Source of the DNA: an uncultured Bacteroidales bacterium
GTDB lineage: Bacteria; Bacteroidota; Bacteroidia; Bacteroidales; UBA932
NCBI GenBank assembly: GCA_934717185.1
Contig: CAKUYQ010000019.1
Span: 1-48,191, forward strand
DNA length: 48,191 bases
Direction: 5' to 3'
Under the pieces are notes generated by a model. The model was given only the letters and a program-made list of their open reading frames with translations, had not been told where the DNA came from and searched no databases. This document shows positions 24,565-33,646 of this stretch, one piece after another (position 1 is the stretch's first letter; the number at the start of each line of letters is the position of its first letter). A program made the translations under genes and the position numbers.

Positions 24565-25934
24565 CGGACCAAGTCTGCAATAGTTTGAATCTTTATCACT
24601 TCTATGGTGCGCTCTTTTGCGTTGTCATCCAATTTGCCGGGGTTGTTAAAAGCAGAGACAAAAATTTTGTTAAATCCAAGCTTTTCTGCCTCGGCAATCC
24701 TTTTCTCTATCTGCCCAACAGGACGTACTTCACCACTAAGGCCAATCTCACCGGCAAAAGCGGTCCTACCGGAGATATTAACATCAAAATTGGATGATAG
24801 GATGGCTGTTACAATGGCAAGATCGCAGGCAGGGTCAGATACTTTAAGCCCGCCGGCAATATTTAAAAATACATCTTTTTGAGCCAACTTGAACCCTGCA
24901 CGCTTTTCAAGCACGGCAAGCAGCATATTAAGTCTGCGGACATCAAATCCTGTAGCGGAACGTTGCGGGGTACCATATGCTGCGCTGCTTACAAGAGCCT
25001 GTATCTCAATAAGGAATGGCCTGCCACCATCTAACATTGCTGCCACTGCGATTCCGCTAAGATTGTCTCCGTGCATTGGTATGAACAGCTCCGAAGGGTT
25101 GAGTATCTCCTCCAAACCGTGCCCCGTCATCTGGTACACCGCAAGTTCCGCTGTTGAGCCAAACCTGTTCTTTATGCTGCGGAGTATTCTGTACGAGTGT
25201 CTTGTATCCCCCTCAAACTGCAGCACCACATCTACTATATGCTCTAAAACTTTGGGTCCTGCTATTGTTCCGTCTTTTGTGATATGCCCTATAAGAATAA
25301 CAGGAATATTAGTCTCTTTGGCAAATCTTAAGAGAGATGCCGCGCACTCCCTTACCTGAGACACAGAGCCTGCAGAGGAGTCTATGTTTTGCGAATATAT
25401 TGTCTGAATGGAGTCAACTATTATTACGTGAGGAAGAATATCCGATGCATGATTAAGGATATTCTCAAGCAGAGTCTCCGGGTAGACAATGCAGTTTTCA
25501 TGCGCCCCGCCAATGCGGTCTGCCCTTAACTTTATCTGCCTTGCACTCTCCTCACCAGACACATAAAGCGTTTTAAGAGAGTGGTTTGCAAGGGGGATCT
25601 GCAGCGAAAGGGTGGATTTGCCAATTCCGGGCTCTCCGGCTATGAGCACCATTGAACCTTTTACCATTCCACCTCCAAGCACCCTGTCCAACTCACCCAA
25701 ACTGAGCACCAATCTGCTCTCGTCTGTAGATTGTATATTTGTAAGTGGTTGCGGAATGCTTTGGGAATTATCTAACAGCCCCCTCTGTTTTACAGAGTAT
25801 GCCTTCTGCGGCTCTTTGGTCACAATCTCCTCTACCATTGTATTCCACTCTCCACATGCAGGGCATTTGCCCATCCATTTTGGACTCTCCGCACCGCAAT
25901 TGGTGCAAAACCACGCTTTCTTAATCTTTGCCAT
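24549..25934 (-). CDS. radA: DNA repair protein RadA
   Basis: A RecA-like branch-migration ATPase acting in homologous recombination and repair. Domains in order: a Cys4 zinc finger (Cys10, Cys13, Cys24, Cys27 in FCTNCGAESPKWMGKCPACG), a RecA-type ATPase with Walker A GEPGIGKST (100-108) and the RadA-specific KNRFG motif (near residue 255), and a Lon-like C-terminal domain (about 285-461). 461 residues, normal length and complete. It is convergent with trpB2, with a 16-base overlap of the ends, and has its own promoter. Confidence 0.96.
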   Translation of the reverse strand: MAKIKKAWFCTNCGAESPKWMGKCPACGEWNTMVEEIVTKEPQKAYSVKQRGLLDNSQSIPQPLTNIQSTDESRLVLSLGELDRVLGGGMVKGSMVLIAGEPGIGKSTLSLQIPLANHSLKTLYVSGEESARQIKLRADRIGGAHENCIVYPETLLENILNHASDILPHVIIVDSIQTIYSQNIDSSAGSVSQVRECAASLLRFAKETNIPVILIGHITKDGTIAGPKVLEHIVDVVLQFEGDTRHSYRILRSIKNRFGSTAELAVYQMTGHGLEEILNPSELFIPMHGDNLSGIAVAAMLDGGRPFLIEIQALVSSAAYGTPQRSATGFDVRRLNMLLAVLEKRAGFKLAQKDVFLNIAGGLKVSDPACDLAIVTAILSSNFDVNISGRTAFAGEIGLSGEVRPVGQIEKRIAEAEKLGFNKIFVSAFNNPGKLDDNAKERTIEVIKIQTIADLVRYLFR

Positions 25935-25967
25935 AACCGTATCCTCAACGTCTTATATATTCTTTTG

Positions 25968-25975
25968 CAAAGATA
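25968..25975 (-). promoter_or_regulatory. -7 element of radA
   Basis: On the minus strand TATCTTTG, an exact TAnnTTTG match, about 35 bases upstream of the radA ATG. A TTTG lies 14 bases further upstream, closer than usual. Confidence 0.5.
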
Positions 25976-26071
25976 GTGGACAGTTGTGCCAAAACAGTGC
26001 ACTTGGTTTAGAATTTACATGAAAGTGAAAAAGAAGTTTTGAACAGCATTTCTTTATATCTTATAATTAAC

Positions 26072-26079
26072 TACATTTG
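26072..26079 (+). promoter_or_regulatory. -7 element of the serine-hydrolase gene
   Basis: TACATTTG, an exact TAnnTTTG match, 22 bases before ATG 26102. The upstream element is TTTC at 26049-26052, a 3/4 match at 19 bases. This places transcription start near 26086 and excludes the longer reading frame that begins at 26039. Confidence 0.5.
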
Positions 26080-26101
26080 TAAAAAAACTAATATTTACCC
26101 T

Positions 26102-27910
26102 ATGAGATACTTATCTTTAAAGAGGCTGTTGTGTATGACAGCTGTTTCATGTATGGCATTTTCGCCATCTTTTGCTGCAGAGCAGAACGATTTTAAACAG
26201 GCAGACGGTAAAACCCTTAATGCATCACAGCTGGCAGACAGCCTTAACAGTTATGCACAACAGGTATTGGAAAAATGGCAGTTGCCCGGGATGGCTGTGG
26301 CTATCGCGGTAGATAATTCCGTTATTCTTTGTAAAGGCTATGGTGTTAAAGAACTCGCTCCGGCTGATGGAATAGGATTCAGGGGGCTAAAGGCATCTAA
26401 GGATGTTGCTTCCGGTGGCGTGGCTGCTGTTGCAAATACCCCGGGAGAGCCTATCGATTCAAAAACATTGTTCCAGATAGGTTCGGTTTCAAAATCTTTT
26501 ACAGCTACCGTAATGGGGCAGCTTGTAGATGAGGGATTGGTTAAATGGGATGATACCGTAAAGAATATCCTTCCCGATTTTAAAATGTATGACCCATGGG
26601 TAACGGAGAATGCACAGGTTAAGGATATAATGACCCATCGCCTTGGTCTGTTGGAGCAGGCCGGGACATATTTTCCTAATCTTGGCTACAGTAGAGATGA
26701 TATTTACAAAATGATTGGGCTTGTTAAGCCTGCATATAGCTTTAGAGGCGATTATCAGTATAACAATATAACATTTGTTATAGCAGAGAAGATAATAGAG
26801 AAGGTTACCGGCAAGAGCTGGGAACAGAATGTTAAGGAGAGAATCTTTATTCCGGCAGGGATGAAGAGCTCCGGCCTTAATGCAGAGGGATACTCATCTG
26901 CAGCAAATGTTGCAACACCTCACGACTACTCTTTTACACAACCGCAGCGTGTGGCAGCGATGTTTGACACATACGTACCATATTCAGCTGAAGAGCCTAA
27001 GATTGTAACACTGCCTCTATATGGAGATGAACAGGCTCTTTATTGGCTTACAGGTGTGGGCCCTGCAGGAAGTGTAAGCTCCAATGTTGAGGATATGATC
27101 CGTTATGCTATGATGCACATGAACAACGGCTTTATTGTAGATGGGAAGGATACAACCAAAGTTATGTCTGAAAAGGCAATGCGGTCTATTCATAAAGGTA
27201 TTACAATCACCTCTCAGGCAGATAACAGAACAACCCTTTACGCTCAGTGCTGGTTTGTTGAGCAGAATAACAGATACAGGTTATATTTTCATACCGGAAC
27301 AACTTGGGGGATGACCGCCCTCTGTTTCTTTGTACCTCAATACAAGCTTTGCGGTGTGGTTCTTGTGAACTCTGAGGCAGGGGCAAATCCAAGATATGCC
27401 ATAATGAACAGGGCAATAGATTTGGTTTCCGGTGCACCTTACGATGATTATAACAGCCGCTATTTCAATTCATGGTTGGAAAACAGCAAGAAGAATTTTG
27501 CAGAGTCTAATGCCAAAATAGAGAAAGAGCAGAGGGAGATGATTGCTCTTAATAATCCAAAGGGCAAGAGGGTAAAAAAGAATAAAAAAGATGCAATGCC
27601 TCTCTTTGTACAGCAGTTTAATCCTGCCGTAGATGGTGTTAAATATGTTGGCAAATATGTAAAGGATGAGCTGTTTGGAGATGCAGAGATTACCCTGGAA
27701 AATGGGGAACTTTATATAGCCATAGGTAAAAACGGTTATAAGAATATCCTAAAACATATTAAGGATAACAGATTTGAATTCCGTAGCGACGGCCACGGTT
27801 TCCCTGTTAACTTTACAGTGGATGAGACAGGTAATGTTAAGGAGTTGGAGGTGGAGTTTAATTATAATGAGGAGAAGGACTTTGGTGCCTGGAAAAAACT
27901 TAATAATTAA
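26102..27910 (+). CDS. Exported serine hydrolase, beta-lactamase/PBP4-like fold
   Basis: 602 residues with a signal peptide (MRYLSLKRLLCMTAV to about FAAEQ). The class C beta-lactamase/esterase fold has the SxxK motif Ser128-Val-Ser-Lys131 (QIGSVSKSFTA), the Tyr220-Asn-Asn222 motif, and His397-Thr-Gly in place of KTG. An insertion of about 35 residues rich in Gly/Ala (86-118) lies between the first strands and the catalytic serine. The C-terminal part (about 500-602) resembles the DUF3471 add-on common in secreted Bacteroidota hydrolases. HTG and the add-on favour a peptidase or esterase over drug resistance. It has its own promoter; a 60-bp inverted repeat follows the stop codon. Confidence 0.85.
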   Translation: MRYLSLKRLLCMTAVSCMAFSPSFAAEQNDFKQADGKTLNASQLADSLNSYAQQVLEKWQLPGMAVAIAVDNSVILCKGYGVKELAPADGIGFRGLKASKDVASGGVAAVANTPGEPIDSKTLFQIGSVSKSFTATVMGQLVDEGLVKWDDTVKNILPDFKMYDPWVTENAQVKDIMTHRLGLLEQAGTYFPNLGYSRDDIYKMIGLVKPAYSFRGDYQYNNITFVIAEKIIEKVTGKSWEQNVKERIFIPAGMKSSGLNAEGYSSAANVATPHDYSFTQPQRVAAMFDTYVPYSAEEPKIVTLPLYGDEQALYWLTGVGPAGSVSSNVEDMIRYAMMHMNNGFIVDGKDTTKVMSEKAMRSIHKGITITSQADNRTTLYAQCWFVEQNNRYRLYFHTGTTWGMTALCFFVPQYKLCGVVLVNSEAGANPRYAIMNRAIDLVSGAPYDDYNSRYFNSWLENSKKNFAESNAKIEKEQREMIALNNPKGKRVKKNKKDAMPLFVQQFNPAVDGVKYVGKYVKDELFGDAEITLENGELYIAIGKNGYKNILKHIKDNRFEFRSDGHGFPVNFTVDETGNVKELEVEFNYNEEKDFGAWKKLNN

Positions 27911-27926
27911 AGACAATAACTGTGTT

Positions 27927-27986
27927 ATGCGAAATTTTTAAATCCTCACGTAACTTAAGTACGCTCCGGTGTTAAAAATTTCGCAT
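27927..27986. repeat. Inverted repeat, 15-bp arms
   Basis: ATGCGAAATTTTTAA (27927-27941) and its exact complement (27972-27986) flank a 30-nt centre that contains the palindrome ACTTAAGT (27953-27960). It lies 17 bases past the hydrolase stop codon. No T run follows, so it is not a clear terminator; it could be a processed hairpin or the remains of a small mobile repeat. Confidence 0.75.
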
Positions 27987-28016
27987 GCCTTGTACTTGCA
28001 TTAATTATTAAGTTTT

Positions 28017-28172
28017 GAGAGTAAAGGGAAAGAGGCGTTGGTTTTGGCGTTAGCTTTGGCCTTAAGAGTATTAAGGGTAAAGAGAGTAGAGAAGGTATAT
28101 AAAGTAAAGAGAGTAAAGAGAGTAAAGAAAGTATAGAAAGTTGAGAAGGTAGAGAGTATAGAAAGGATAGAG
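28017..28172 (+). repeat. Two-part intergenic repeat, copy 1
   Basis: A short block of GGCGTT-type units (28034-28060, GGCGTTGG and GGCGTTAGC) is followed by about ten degenerate 9-bp units of consensus GTAAAGAGA (28077-28172). The plus strand is almost pure purine across the second part. It fills most of the 288-bp gap before the C26 peptidase gene and ends 26 bases before its ATG. Three further copies in the same internal order lie on the minus strand at 45.8, 45.9 and 46.8 kb. Confidence 0.85.
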
Positions 28173-28198
28173 TGTTAAAATTTTTAAAATAATGTGAT

Positions 28199-29017
28199 AT
28201 GAGAAGATTTTTGGTTTTGGCGCTTGCTGTTGCGGCTGTTGTTTTTGGCCCTGCAGAGTTGAATGCGCAAAAGAATAAAAAAGCAGCTGTTGCAACAGAA
28301 CAGCGTATGCCTGTAATTGGTGTCTCTGCAAAGGCTGCAGATGGCGGTGGTTCTACCAATATGACCTATATAAATGCTGTAAGAAGGGCAGGAGGTGTTC
28401 CGTTGATTATTCCAATGACAGGGGACAGCCTTCAGATTGCAGCTGTACTTGATGTTGTTGATGCAGTCATTGCTGTTGGCGGAGAGGATTTCGATCCTCA
28501 ACTATATGGCGAACAGCCGGTAAGGGCACTTGGCGAGGTTGTACCTGCAAGAGATGTTTTTGATCTTATGCTCATTAGAATGGCTGTTAGAAGTGGCAAG
28601 CCGTTTTTGGGTGTATGCCGTGGCGAACAGGGCCTTAATGTAGCTATGGGCGGTACGCTGTACCAGGATATACCATCGCAGAAAAAAGATAGTTTTGTAA
28701 AGCACAGCCAAAAGGCTCCGGGAACATACGGAACACACAAGATAAATATAGATCCTGAGTCTAATCTATGCAAGATGCTTGGCGGAAAAACCTCTGTTAA
28801 TGTTAATTCGTTCCATCATCAAGCAGTTAAGGACATTGCACCGGGATTTAAAGTTGTGGCAACATCCGAGGATGGCGTTGTTGAGGCTATAGAGATGATA
28901 GGTAACAACAAAGTGTTTGGAACCCAGTTCCATCCCGAGATTCCTACCGCTGCCGGAAGCGATGAGTTTTTGGGGATATTCAAACATCTTATAGAGCTTG
29001 CAAAAGAGACCAAATAA
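28199..29017 (+). CDS. Exported class I glutamine amidotransferase-like hydrolase (peptidase C26)
   Basis: 272 residues with a signal peptide (MRRFLVLALAVAAVVF to LNAQ). The remainder is the gamma-glutamyl-gamma-aminobutyrate hydrolase/PuuD-type fold, with nucleophile Cys140 in FLGVCRGEQG and the His245/Glu247 pair in TQFHPE. AVGGEDFDPQLYG (91-104) is the usual oxyanion-region motif. PuuD itself is cytoplasmic; the export signal suggests hydrolysis of gamma-glutamyl compounds in the periplasm, as with other secreted members in this phylum. The long purine-rich repeat lies directly upstream. A bidirectional terminator follows. Confidence 0.87.
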   Translation: MRRFLVLALAVAAVVFGPAELNAQKNKKAAVATEQRMPVIGVSAKAADGGGSTNMTYINAVRRAGGVPLIIPMTGDSLQIAAVLDVVDAVIAVGGEDFDPQLYGEQPVRALGEVVPARDVFDLMLIRMAVRSGKPFLGVCRGEQGLNVAMGGTLYQDIPSQKKDSFVKHSQKAPGTYGTHKINIDPESNLCKMLGGKTSVNVNSFHHQAVKDIAPGFKVVATSEDGVVEAIEMIGNNKVFGTQFHPEIPTAAGSDEFLGIFKHLIELAKETK

Positions 29018-29039
29018 AAAGTCAATAGACCATTACTAT

Positions 29040-29074
29040 AAAAAAGAAGAGAGCCGCAGCCCTCTTCTTTTTTT
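29040..29074. terminator. Bidirectional terminator between the C26 peptidase and PfkB kinase genes
   Basis: A 12-bp stem (29040-29051 with 29062-29073) around a 10-nt loop has A runs on one side and T runs on the other, so it can terminate both convergent genes. Its right arm includes the first bases of the kinase stop codon. Confidence 0.85.
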
Positions 29075-30065
29075 ACTCTTTAATACCCATAAGTGCTCTA
29101 ATCTCCCTCTTGGCATCTTTCCATCTTGGAATATCTACCTTAGGCCCTACAACCTCAACAACTTTGGCAGATATGATAGATCCAACCTCACCGCAGATCT
29201 TTATAGGCATTCCGTATGAATGGGCATAGAGGAATCCTGCGGCGTAGATATCTCCTGCTCCTGTAGCATCTATGGTGTTTGCCGGCCATGCGTCTATCTT
29301 GTAGTACTCGTTGCCGCTCTTTACCATAGAGCCGTCCGGCCCCAACTTTACAACTGCAATCTTACATACGGCTGCTATGTCATCCAATGCCTCACGCGGT
29401 TCCTTTTTGGTGAACGCTTTTGCCTCTGTCTCATTGGCAAAAACTATATCTACGTAATTTTCAACTATGTCGTGAAGGAATGTGTCGTTGCTTTCCACTA
29501 CATTGTAGCTGGCCATGTCAAATGATATGATGCAGCCAGCCTCTTTTGCCAATTCAACGGCACGTCTTAGAAGTCCCTGGTTTTGGACAAGGTATCCCTC
29601 AATGTGAAAGTAGTCGTGCCCTTTGAACATCTCAATGTTCAAATCGTCGGGACCTAACTCAATGGCAGCTCCAAGATAAACCGCAAAGGTTCTCTCTGCG
29701 TTTGGCGCCGTAATGAATACCATAGATTTTCCGCTGGCGGCCTTTCCCTTTAACAGATTGGCTTTTATGCCGTTCCTTTCAAGGTCTGCTTTAAAGAGGG
29801 AACCAAGTTCATCGTCTCCAACCTTGCCTACAAAGCTGCAGTTCATTCCAAATACGGCCGCACCGGTAACAGTGTTTGCTGCAGAGCCTCCTGCAACATA
29901 CTGAACCCCCATTGGTTTTAGGGTGTTCCATATTTTTTCTCCGGTTGCTTCGTCTACATGCTGCATGCTGCCTTTGGGCAGATGAAAATCTTTTAAAAGT
30001 TCATCGTTTGGAAGAATGGCAAGAATATCTGTGAGCGCATTGCCAATGCCTATAATAGATTTCAT
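29073..30065 (-). CDS. PfkB-family carbohydrate/nucleoside kinase
   Basis: A 330-residue ribokinase-fold kinase. N-terminal substrate motif GGSAANTVTGAA (59-70); the C-terminal PfkB signature DATGAGDIYAAGFLY (266-280) contains the anion hole and catalytic base Asp272. The GSxANT pattern and overall order resemble adenosine-kinase-like members. The substrate (adenosine, ribose, or a ketohexose derivative) cannot be fixed from sequence. It is monocistronic. The convergent C26 gene shares its terminator. Confidence 0.88.
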   Translation of the reverse strand: MKSIIGIGNALTDILAILPNDELLKDFHLPKGSMQHVDEATGEKIWNTLKPMGVQYVAGGSAANTVTGAAVFGMNCSFVGKVGDDELGSLFKADLERNGIKANLLKGKAASGKSMVFITAPNAERTFAVYLGAAIELGPDDLNIEMFKGHDYFHIEGYLVQNQGLLRRAVELAKEAGCIISFDMASYNVVESNDTFLHDIVENYVDIVFANETEAKAFTKKEPREALDDIAAVCKIAVVKLGPDGSMVKSGNEYYKIDAWPANTIDATGAGDIYAAGFLYAHSYGMPIKICGEVGSIISAKVVEVVGPKVDIPRWKDAKREIRALMGIKE

Positions 30066-30249
30066 TTGTTAGGTGTAAATAGTTATTTAAATAGGTATGC
30101 GAAGATAAACAAAATCTATGAATTCTATTGATGTTTGGGAATAGTATGGAGGAATTTGCTATGGAATATTTTTATATTTACTTTTACAACGGTAACCGTG
30201 TCCTATACAGTTTTGTTATAAAACGATGTGTAATAAATTGTTGTATAAT

Positions 30250-32250
30250 ATGGAATACAGAGAGTTGACATTTAAAGAGATTGAGCAACTGCAAAGCCGG
30301 TCTTGCAGGGCAGAAGACTGGTCTTCTGTTATGGTTGCAAATGGGTTCAAGACAGACAATATAGATTATGTTTCATTTTCGGGCAGGGTCTGTTTAGGCG
30401 TTTTTGAGACAGAGTTTACCATGCCGGGAGGGGTAAAAAGGCATGCCGGTTTGCATAACGTTGCCTTGCACAATGTGACGGTTGGGAACAACTGCTATAT
30501 AGAACGTGTACATAATTATATAGCCAACTACAATATTGGAGACAATGTTGTAATCATTAATGTAGATATAATGTATGTAGATGGGGTGTCGCGTTTTGGT
30601 AATGGGGTAGATGTGGCAGTACTTAATGAAACGGGCGGAAGAAATATCCCTATAAATGACAAACTTTCGGCTCAAAGTGCATATATAATGGCTCTGTACC
30701 GCCATAGGCCGAAACTTGCTGCCCGTATGAAAGAGATAACAGAGTATTACTGCAACAAGCACGCGTCGGACAGAGGATATATTGGCGATAATGTTACAAT
30801 TATGAATACCGGAACTGTGATGAATGTAAAGATTGGCAGCAACTGCAATATAAGTGGGGCAAGCCGTTTGCTAAACGGAAGCATAAACAGTAACGAGCAT
30901 GCTCCTGTAAATATAGGCAATGGGGTAATATGTGACGATTTTATAATATCATCCGGAGCGTCTATAGATAGTAATGCAATGCTTACCCGCTGCTTTGTAG
31001 GGCAGAGCTGTATGTTAAGCCATGGCTATTCTGCATGTGATTCTCTGTTCTTTAGCAATTGTCACGGAGAGAATGGCGAAGCATGCTCGATTTTTGCCGG
31101 GCCATACACGGTGACACATCATAAATCTACACTTTTAATAGCCGGAATGTTCTCATTCATGAATGCCGGGTCGGGCTCAAACCAGAGCAACCACATGTAC
31201 AAATTGGGACCCATCCATCATGGAATATTGGAAAGAGGGGCAAAGACATCATCGGACTCCTATATACTTTGGCCATCCCGTGTTGGGGTCTTTTCTCTTG
31301 TTATGGGGCGGCATGTTACGCACTCGGATACCTCCAAACTCCCCTTCTCATATCTCATTGAGAAGAACAATACTACTTTTTTGGCTCCCGGCGTAAACCT
31401 GCGCAGCGTGGGGACAATCAGAGACGCACAGAAATGGCCCAAACGGGACAGACGTACAGATCCAAACAGGTTGGACTATATAAATTACAACCTCTTAAGC
31501 CCATATACAATACGAAAGATGCTGAAAGGGCTTAAGATACTGCAATCGTTAATAGATGCAAGCGGAGAACTTTCAGACATCTACTCATACCACAGCGCCA
31601 AAATAACAAACTCCGCACTGAAAAGGGGGATACAACTCTACAGAACGGCAATAAACAAGTTCTTGGGAAACTCCATAATAAAACGCTTGGAGGGGAGAGA
31701 GTTCAAAAGCAACGAGCAGGTAAGGGAAAGACTTGTTCCGGATACCTGCATAGGAGGCGGAGAATGGGTAGATTTATCGGGACTTATAGCCCCTAAAAGT
31801 GAGGTGGAATCTCTTATTGAGAGAATAGAATCCGGAGAGATTAATCGCTTGAAAGATATAAATGCAGAGTTTGAAAAGATGCATCTCAACTACTATACAT
31901 ACGAGTGGAGATGGGCATACGAAACAATAGAGAGCTTCTACGGCATAGACCTTAAAAAGGTAACGGCAACAGATGTGATCTCATTGGTTGAGAGGTGGAA
32001 AGAGTCTGTGGTGGGCTTGGATAGAATGCTGTACGAAGATGCAAAAAAGGAGTTCTCGTTGGCATCTATGACCGGCTTTGGTGCAGACGGTTCAAAATAT
32101 GAGAAAGAATTAGATTTTGAGCAGGTTCGCGGCACATTTGAGAGTAATCCGTTTGTTACTGCAGTAATGGAACATATAGAGGTAAAATCCGCTCTTGGAG
32201 ATGAACTTATATGCAGAATGAAAAAAATTCCTACATTTGCACCTGCATAA
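30250..32250 (+). CDS. DUF4954-family protein with left-handed beta-helix repeats
   Basis: 666 residues from ATG 30250 (MEYRELTFKEIEQLQSRSC); eight more upstream codons are in frame. I recognise the Bacteroidota DUF4954 family. Residues about 60-330 contain many hexapeptide-like repeats (VTVGNNCYIERV, YNIGDNVVIINV, VKIGSNCNISGA, VNIGNGVICDD), the hallmark of a left-handed beta-helix as in sugar-nucleotide acyl- or nucleotidyltransferases. The C-terminal 250 residues are mostly helical and typical of this family. There is no signal peptide or membrane segment. The gene starts a run with panC and panD, only 16 bases before panC. The reaction is unknown. Confidence 0.85.
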   Translation: MEYRELTFKEIEQLQSRSCRAEDWSSVMVANGFKTDNIDYVSFSGRVCLGVFETEFTMPGGVKRHAGLHNVALHNVTVGNNCYIERVHNYIANYNIGDNVVIINVDIMYVDGVSRFGNGVDVAVLNETGGRNIPINDKLSAQSAYIMALYRHRPKLAARMKEITEYYCNKHASDRGYIGDNVTIMNTGTVMNVKIGSNCNISGASRLLNGSINSNEHAPVNIGNGVICDDFIISSGASIDSNAMLTRCFVGQSCMLSHGYSACDSLFFSNCHGENGEACSIFAGPYTVTHHKSTLLIAGMFSFMNAGSGSNQSNHMYKLGPIHHGILERGAKTSSDSYILWPSRVGVFSLVMGRHVTHSDTSKLPFSYLIEKNNTTFLAPGVNLRSVGTIRDAQKWPKRDRRTDPNRLDYINYNLLSPYTIRKMLKGLKILQSLIDASGELSDIYSYHSAKITNSALKRGIQLYRTAINKFLGNSIIKRLEGREFKSNEQVRERLVPDTCIGGGEWVDLSGLIAPKSEVESLIERIESGEINRLKDINAEFEKMHLNYYTYEWRWAYETIESFYGIDLKKVTATDVISLVERWKESVVGLDRMLYEDAKKEFSLASMTGFGADGSKYEKELDFEQVRGTFESNPFVTAVMEHIEVKSALGDELICRMKKIPTFAPA

Positions 32251-32266
32251 CGTATCTATACACAAA

Positions 32267-33106
32267 ATGATTATAGCTAAAACATTGGAGGAGTTTAATG
32301 CAGCATACAACGCTCTTCCAAATAGAGAGGATATTGGCTTTGTTCCCACAATGGGAGCCCTTCATAACGGCCACATCTCATTAGTAGAAAGGGCTGCTTC
32401 AACCTGCAAACATACAGTAGTAAGCATATTTGTAAACCCAACACAGTTCAATAATCCAAATGACCTTGCCACATACCCGCGCACATTGGAGGCAGATTGC
32501 GCTCTTTTGGAGAAGCATGGGGCAGATGTAGTCTTTGCTCCGCGAGTAGAGGATATATATCCGCTTCCCGATAAAAGAGTTTTTGATTTAGATGGTTTGG
32601 ATTATTGTGGCGAGGGCCCGCGCAGACCCGGACATTTCAATGGGGTTGTACAGGTGGTTACAAGGCTGTTTGATATAGTGAAACCTGCAAAGGCATTCTT
32701 TGGCGAGAAAGATTTCCAGCAATTGGCAATCTTAAGACACATGGCAGCAAAATTGGGTTATAACATAGAGATAATAGGCTGCCCTATAGTAAGGGATACA
32801 GACGGCCTTGCCCGCAGTTCAAGGAATATGCTTCTGTCACCGGCGCAAAGAGCGGCTGCACCGCATATATATGCTACAATCTCCAAAGCATCAGAGCTTA
32901 TGAAAACATATACTCCAAGAGAGGTTATAGAGCAGCTTGTCAAAGAGATAGATAGCAATAAGGAGTTGGAGACAGAGTATATAGAGTTGGTAGATTCCAC
33001 AACCCTCAAAATAGTTAAGAAGTGGGACGATGCAGAGCATATAAGATTATGGTGTGCTGTCTATGCAAGACCTGTAAGGCTTATAGACAACATAGCTGTA
33101 AAATAA
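32267..33106 (+). CDS. panC: Pantothenate synthetase (pantoate--beta-alanine ligase)
   Basis: Joins pantoate and beta-alanine using ATP, via a pantoyl-adenylate. 280 residues from ATG 32267 (MIIAKTLEEFN), the usual length; an in-frame ATG at 32237 lies inside the DUF4954 gene. The nucleotidylyltransferase HxGH-type motif is FVPTMGALHNGHISLV (His33, His36). FVNPTQFNNPNDLATYPR, GEKDFQQLAIL and the KMSKS-like SSRNMLLS are all in place. Its partner panD, which makes beta-alanine, follows after 162 bases. Confidence 0.96.
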   Translation: MIIAKTLEEFNAAYNALPNREDIGFVPTMGALHNGHISLVERAASTCKHTVVSIFVNPTQFNNPNDLATYPRTLEADCALLEKHGADVVFAPRVEDIYPLPDKRVFDLDGLDYCGEGPRRPGHFNGVVQVVTRLFDIVKPAKAFFGEKDFQQLAILRHMAAKLGYNIEIIGCPIVRDTDGLARSSRNMLLSPAQRAAAPHIYATISKASELMKTYTPREVIEQLVKEIDSNKELETEYIELVDSTTLKIVKKWDDAEHIRLWCAVYARPVRLIDNIAVK

Positions 33107-33268
33107 GGGAGCATATAAGAGAGAGTTGAGATAAGATGCCATAAAAGTCAATTAAAGATTACCAAGTTAATTTTTAAGGATTACTTAATGGCAATGTTTT
33201 AATTGGCAGCATTGGGTAGTGTACGGAATGTTGCATAAGATGTTAAAAAACTAATTTGGAATAATAAG

Positions 33269-33619
33269 ATGCTTTTAGAGATACTGAAATCAAAAATACA
33301 CAGGGCAAAGGTAACGCAGGCAGACCTTAACTATATAGGGAGCATAACAATAGACGGCAATCTTACAGAGGCTGCAGGGTTATATCCAAACGAAAAGGTT
33401 GCAGTTGTAAATCTTAACAATGGGGAGCGTATAGAGACATATGTTATTGTTGGAGAGAAGGGTAGCGGCAAAATCTGTCTTAACGGTGCTGCGGCGCATA
33501 AATTCTCTCCCGGGGATTTGGTTATTATAATGTCGTATGCACAGATGACACCGGAAGAGGCTGCAGGGTTTAAGCCAAAGGTCATATTCCCCGATTCCAG
33601 CACCAACCTTTTGCCGTAG
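33269..33619 (+). CDS. panD: Aspartate 1-decarboxylase proenzyme
   Basis: Makes beta-alanine from aspartate for pantothenate. The 116-residue pyruvoyl-dependent proenzyme self-cleaves between Gly24 and Ser25 in LNYIGSITID. Lys9 and Tyr58-region residues (IETYVI) and the NGAAAHKFSPGD loop are conserved. It follows panC after a 162-base gap in which I see no clear terminator or promoter. The next gene starts 27 bases after the stop codon, so panD is in the middle of a longer transcript. Confidence 0.96.
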   Translation: MLLEILKSKIHRAKVTQADLNYIGSITIDGNLTEAAGLYPNEKVAVVNLNNGERIETYVIVGEKGSGKICLNGAAAHKFSPGDLVIIMSYAQMTPEEAAGFKPKVIFPDSSTNLLP

Positions 33620-33646
33620 TTGAGCGTTAGAGAGTAAGAACAGATA

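Noticed and set aside
26102..27910. Antibiotic-resistance beta-lactamase
   Set aside because: The third motif is HTG, not KTG, and a DUF3471-like add-on is present; this fits exported esterases or peptidases of the same fold.
28077..28172. CRISPR-like array
   Set aside because: The units are 9 bp, contiguous and degenerate, without spacers, and no cas genes are in the window.
27955..28359. Open frames with Leu-Ser-Leu repeats antisense to repeat copy 1
   Set aside because: They come from translating the 9-bp purine array on the opposite strand. All three codon positions vary with the repeat and there is no plausible protein.
30189..30199. Palindrome ACGGTAACCGT upstream of the DUF4954 gene as an operator
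   Set aside because: A single 11-bp palindrome without a second copy or a nearby regulator gene is not enough to claim a binding site.
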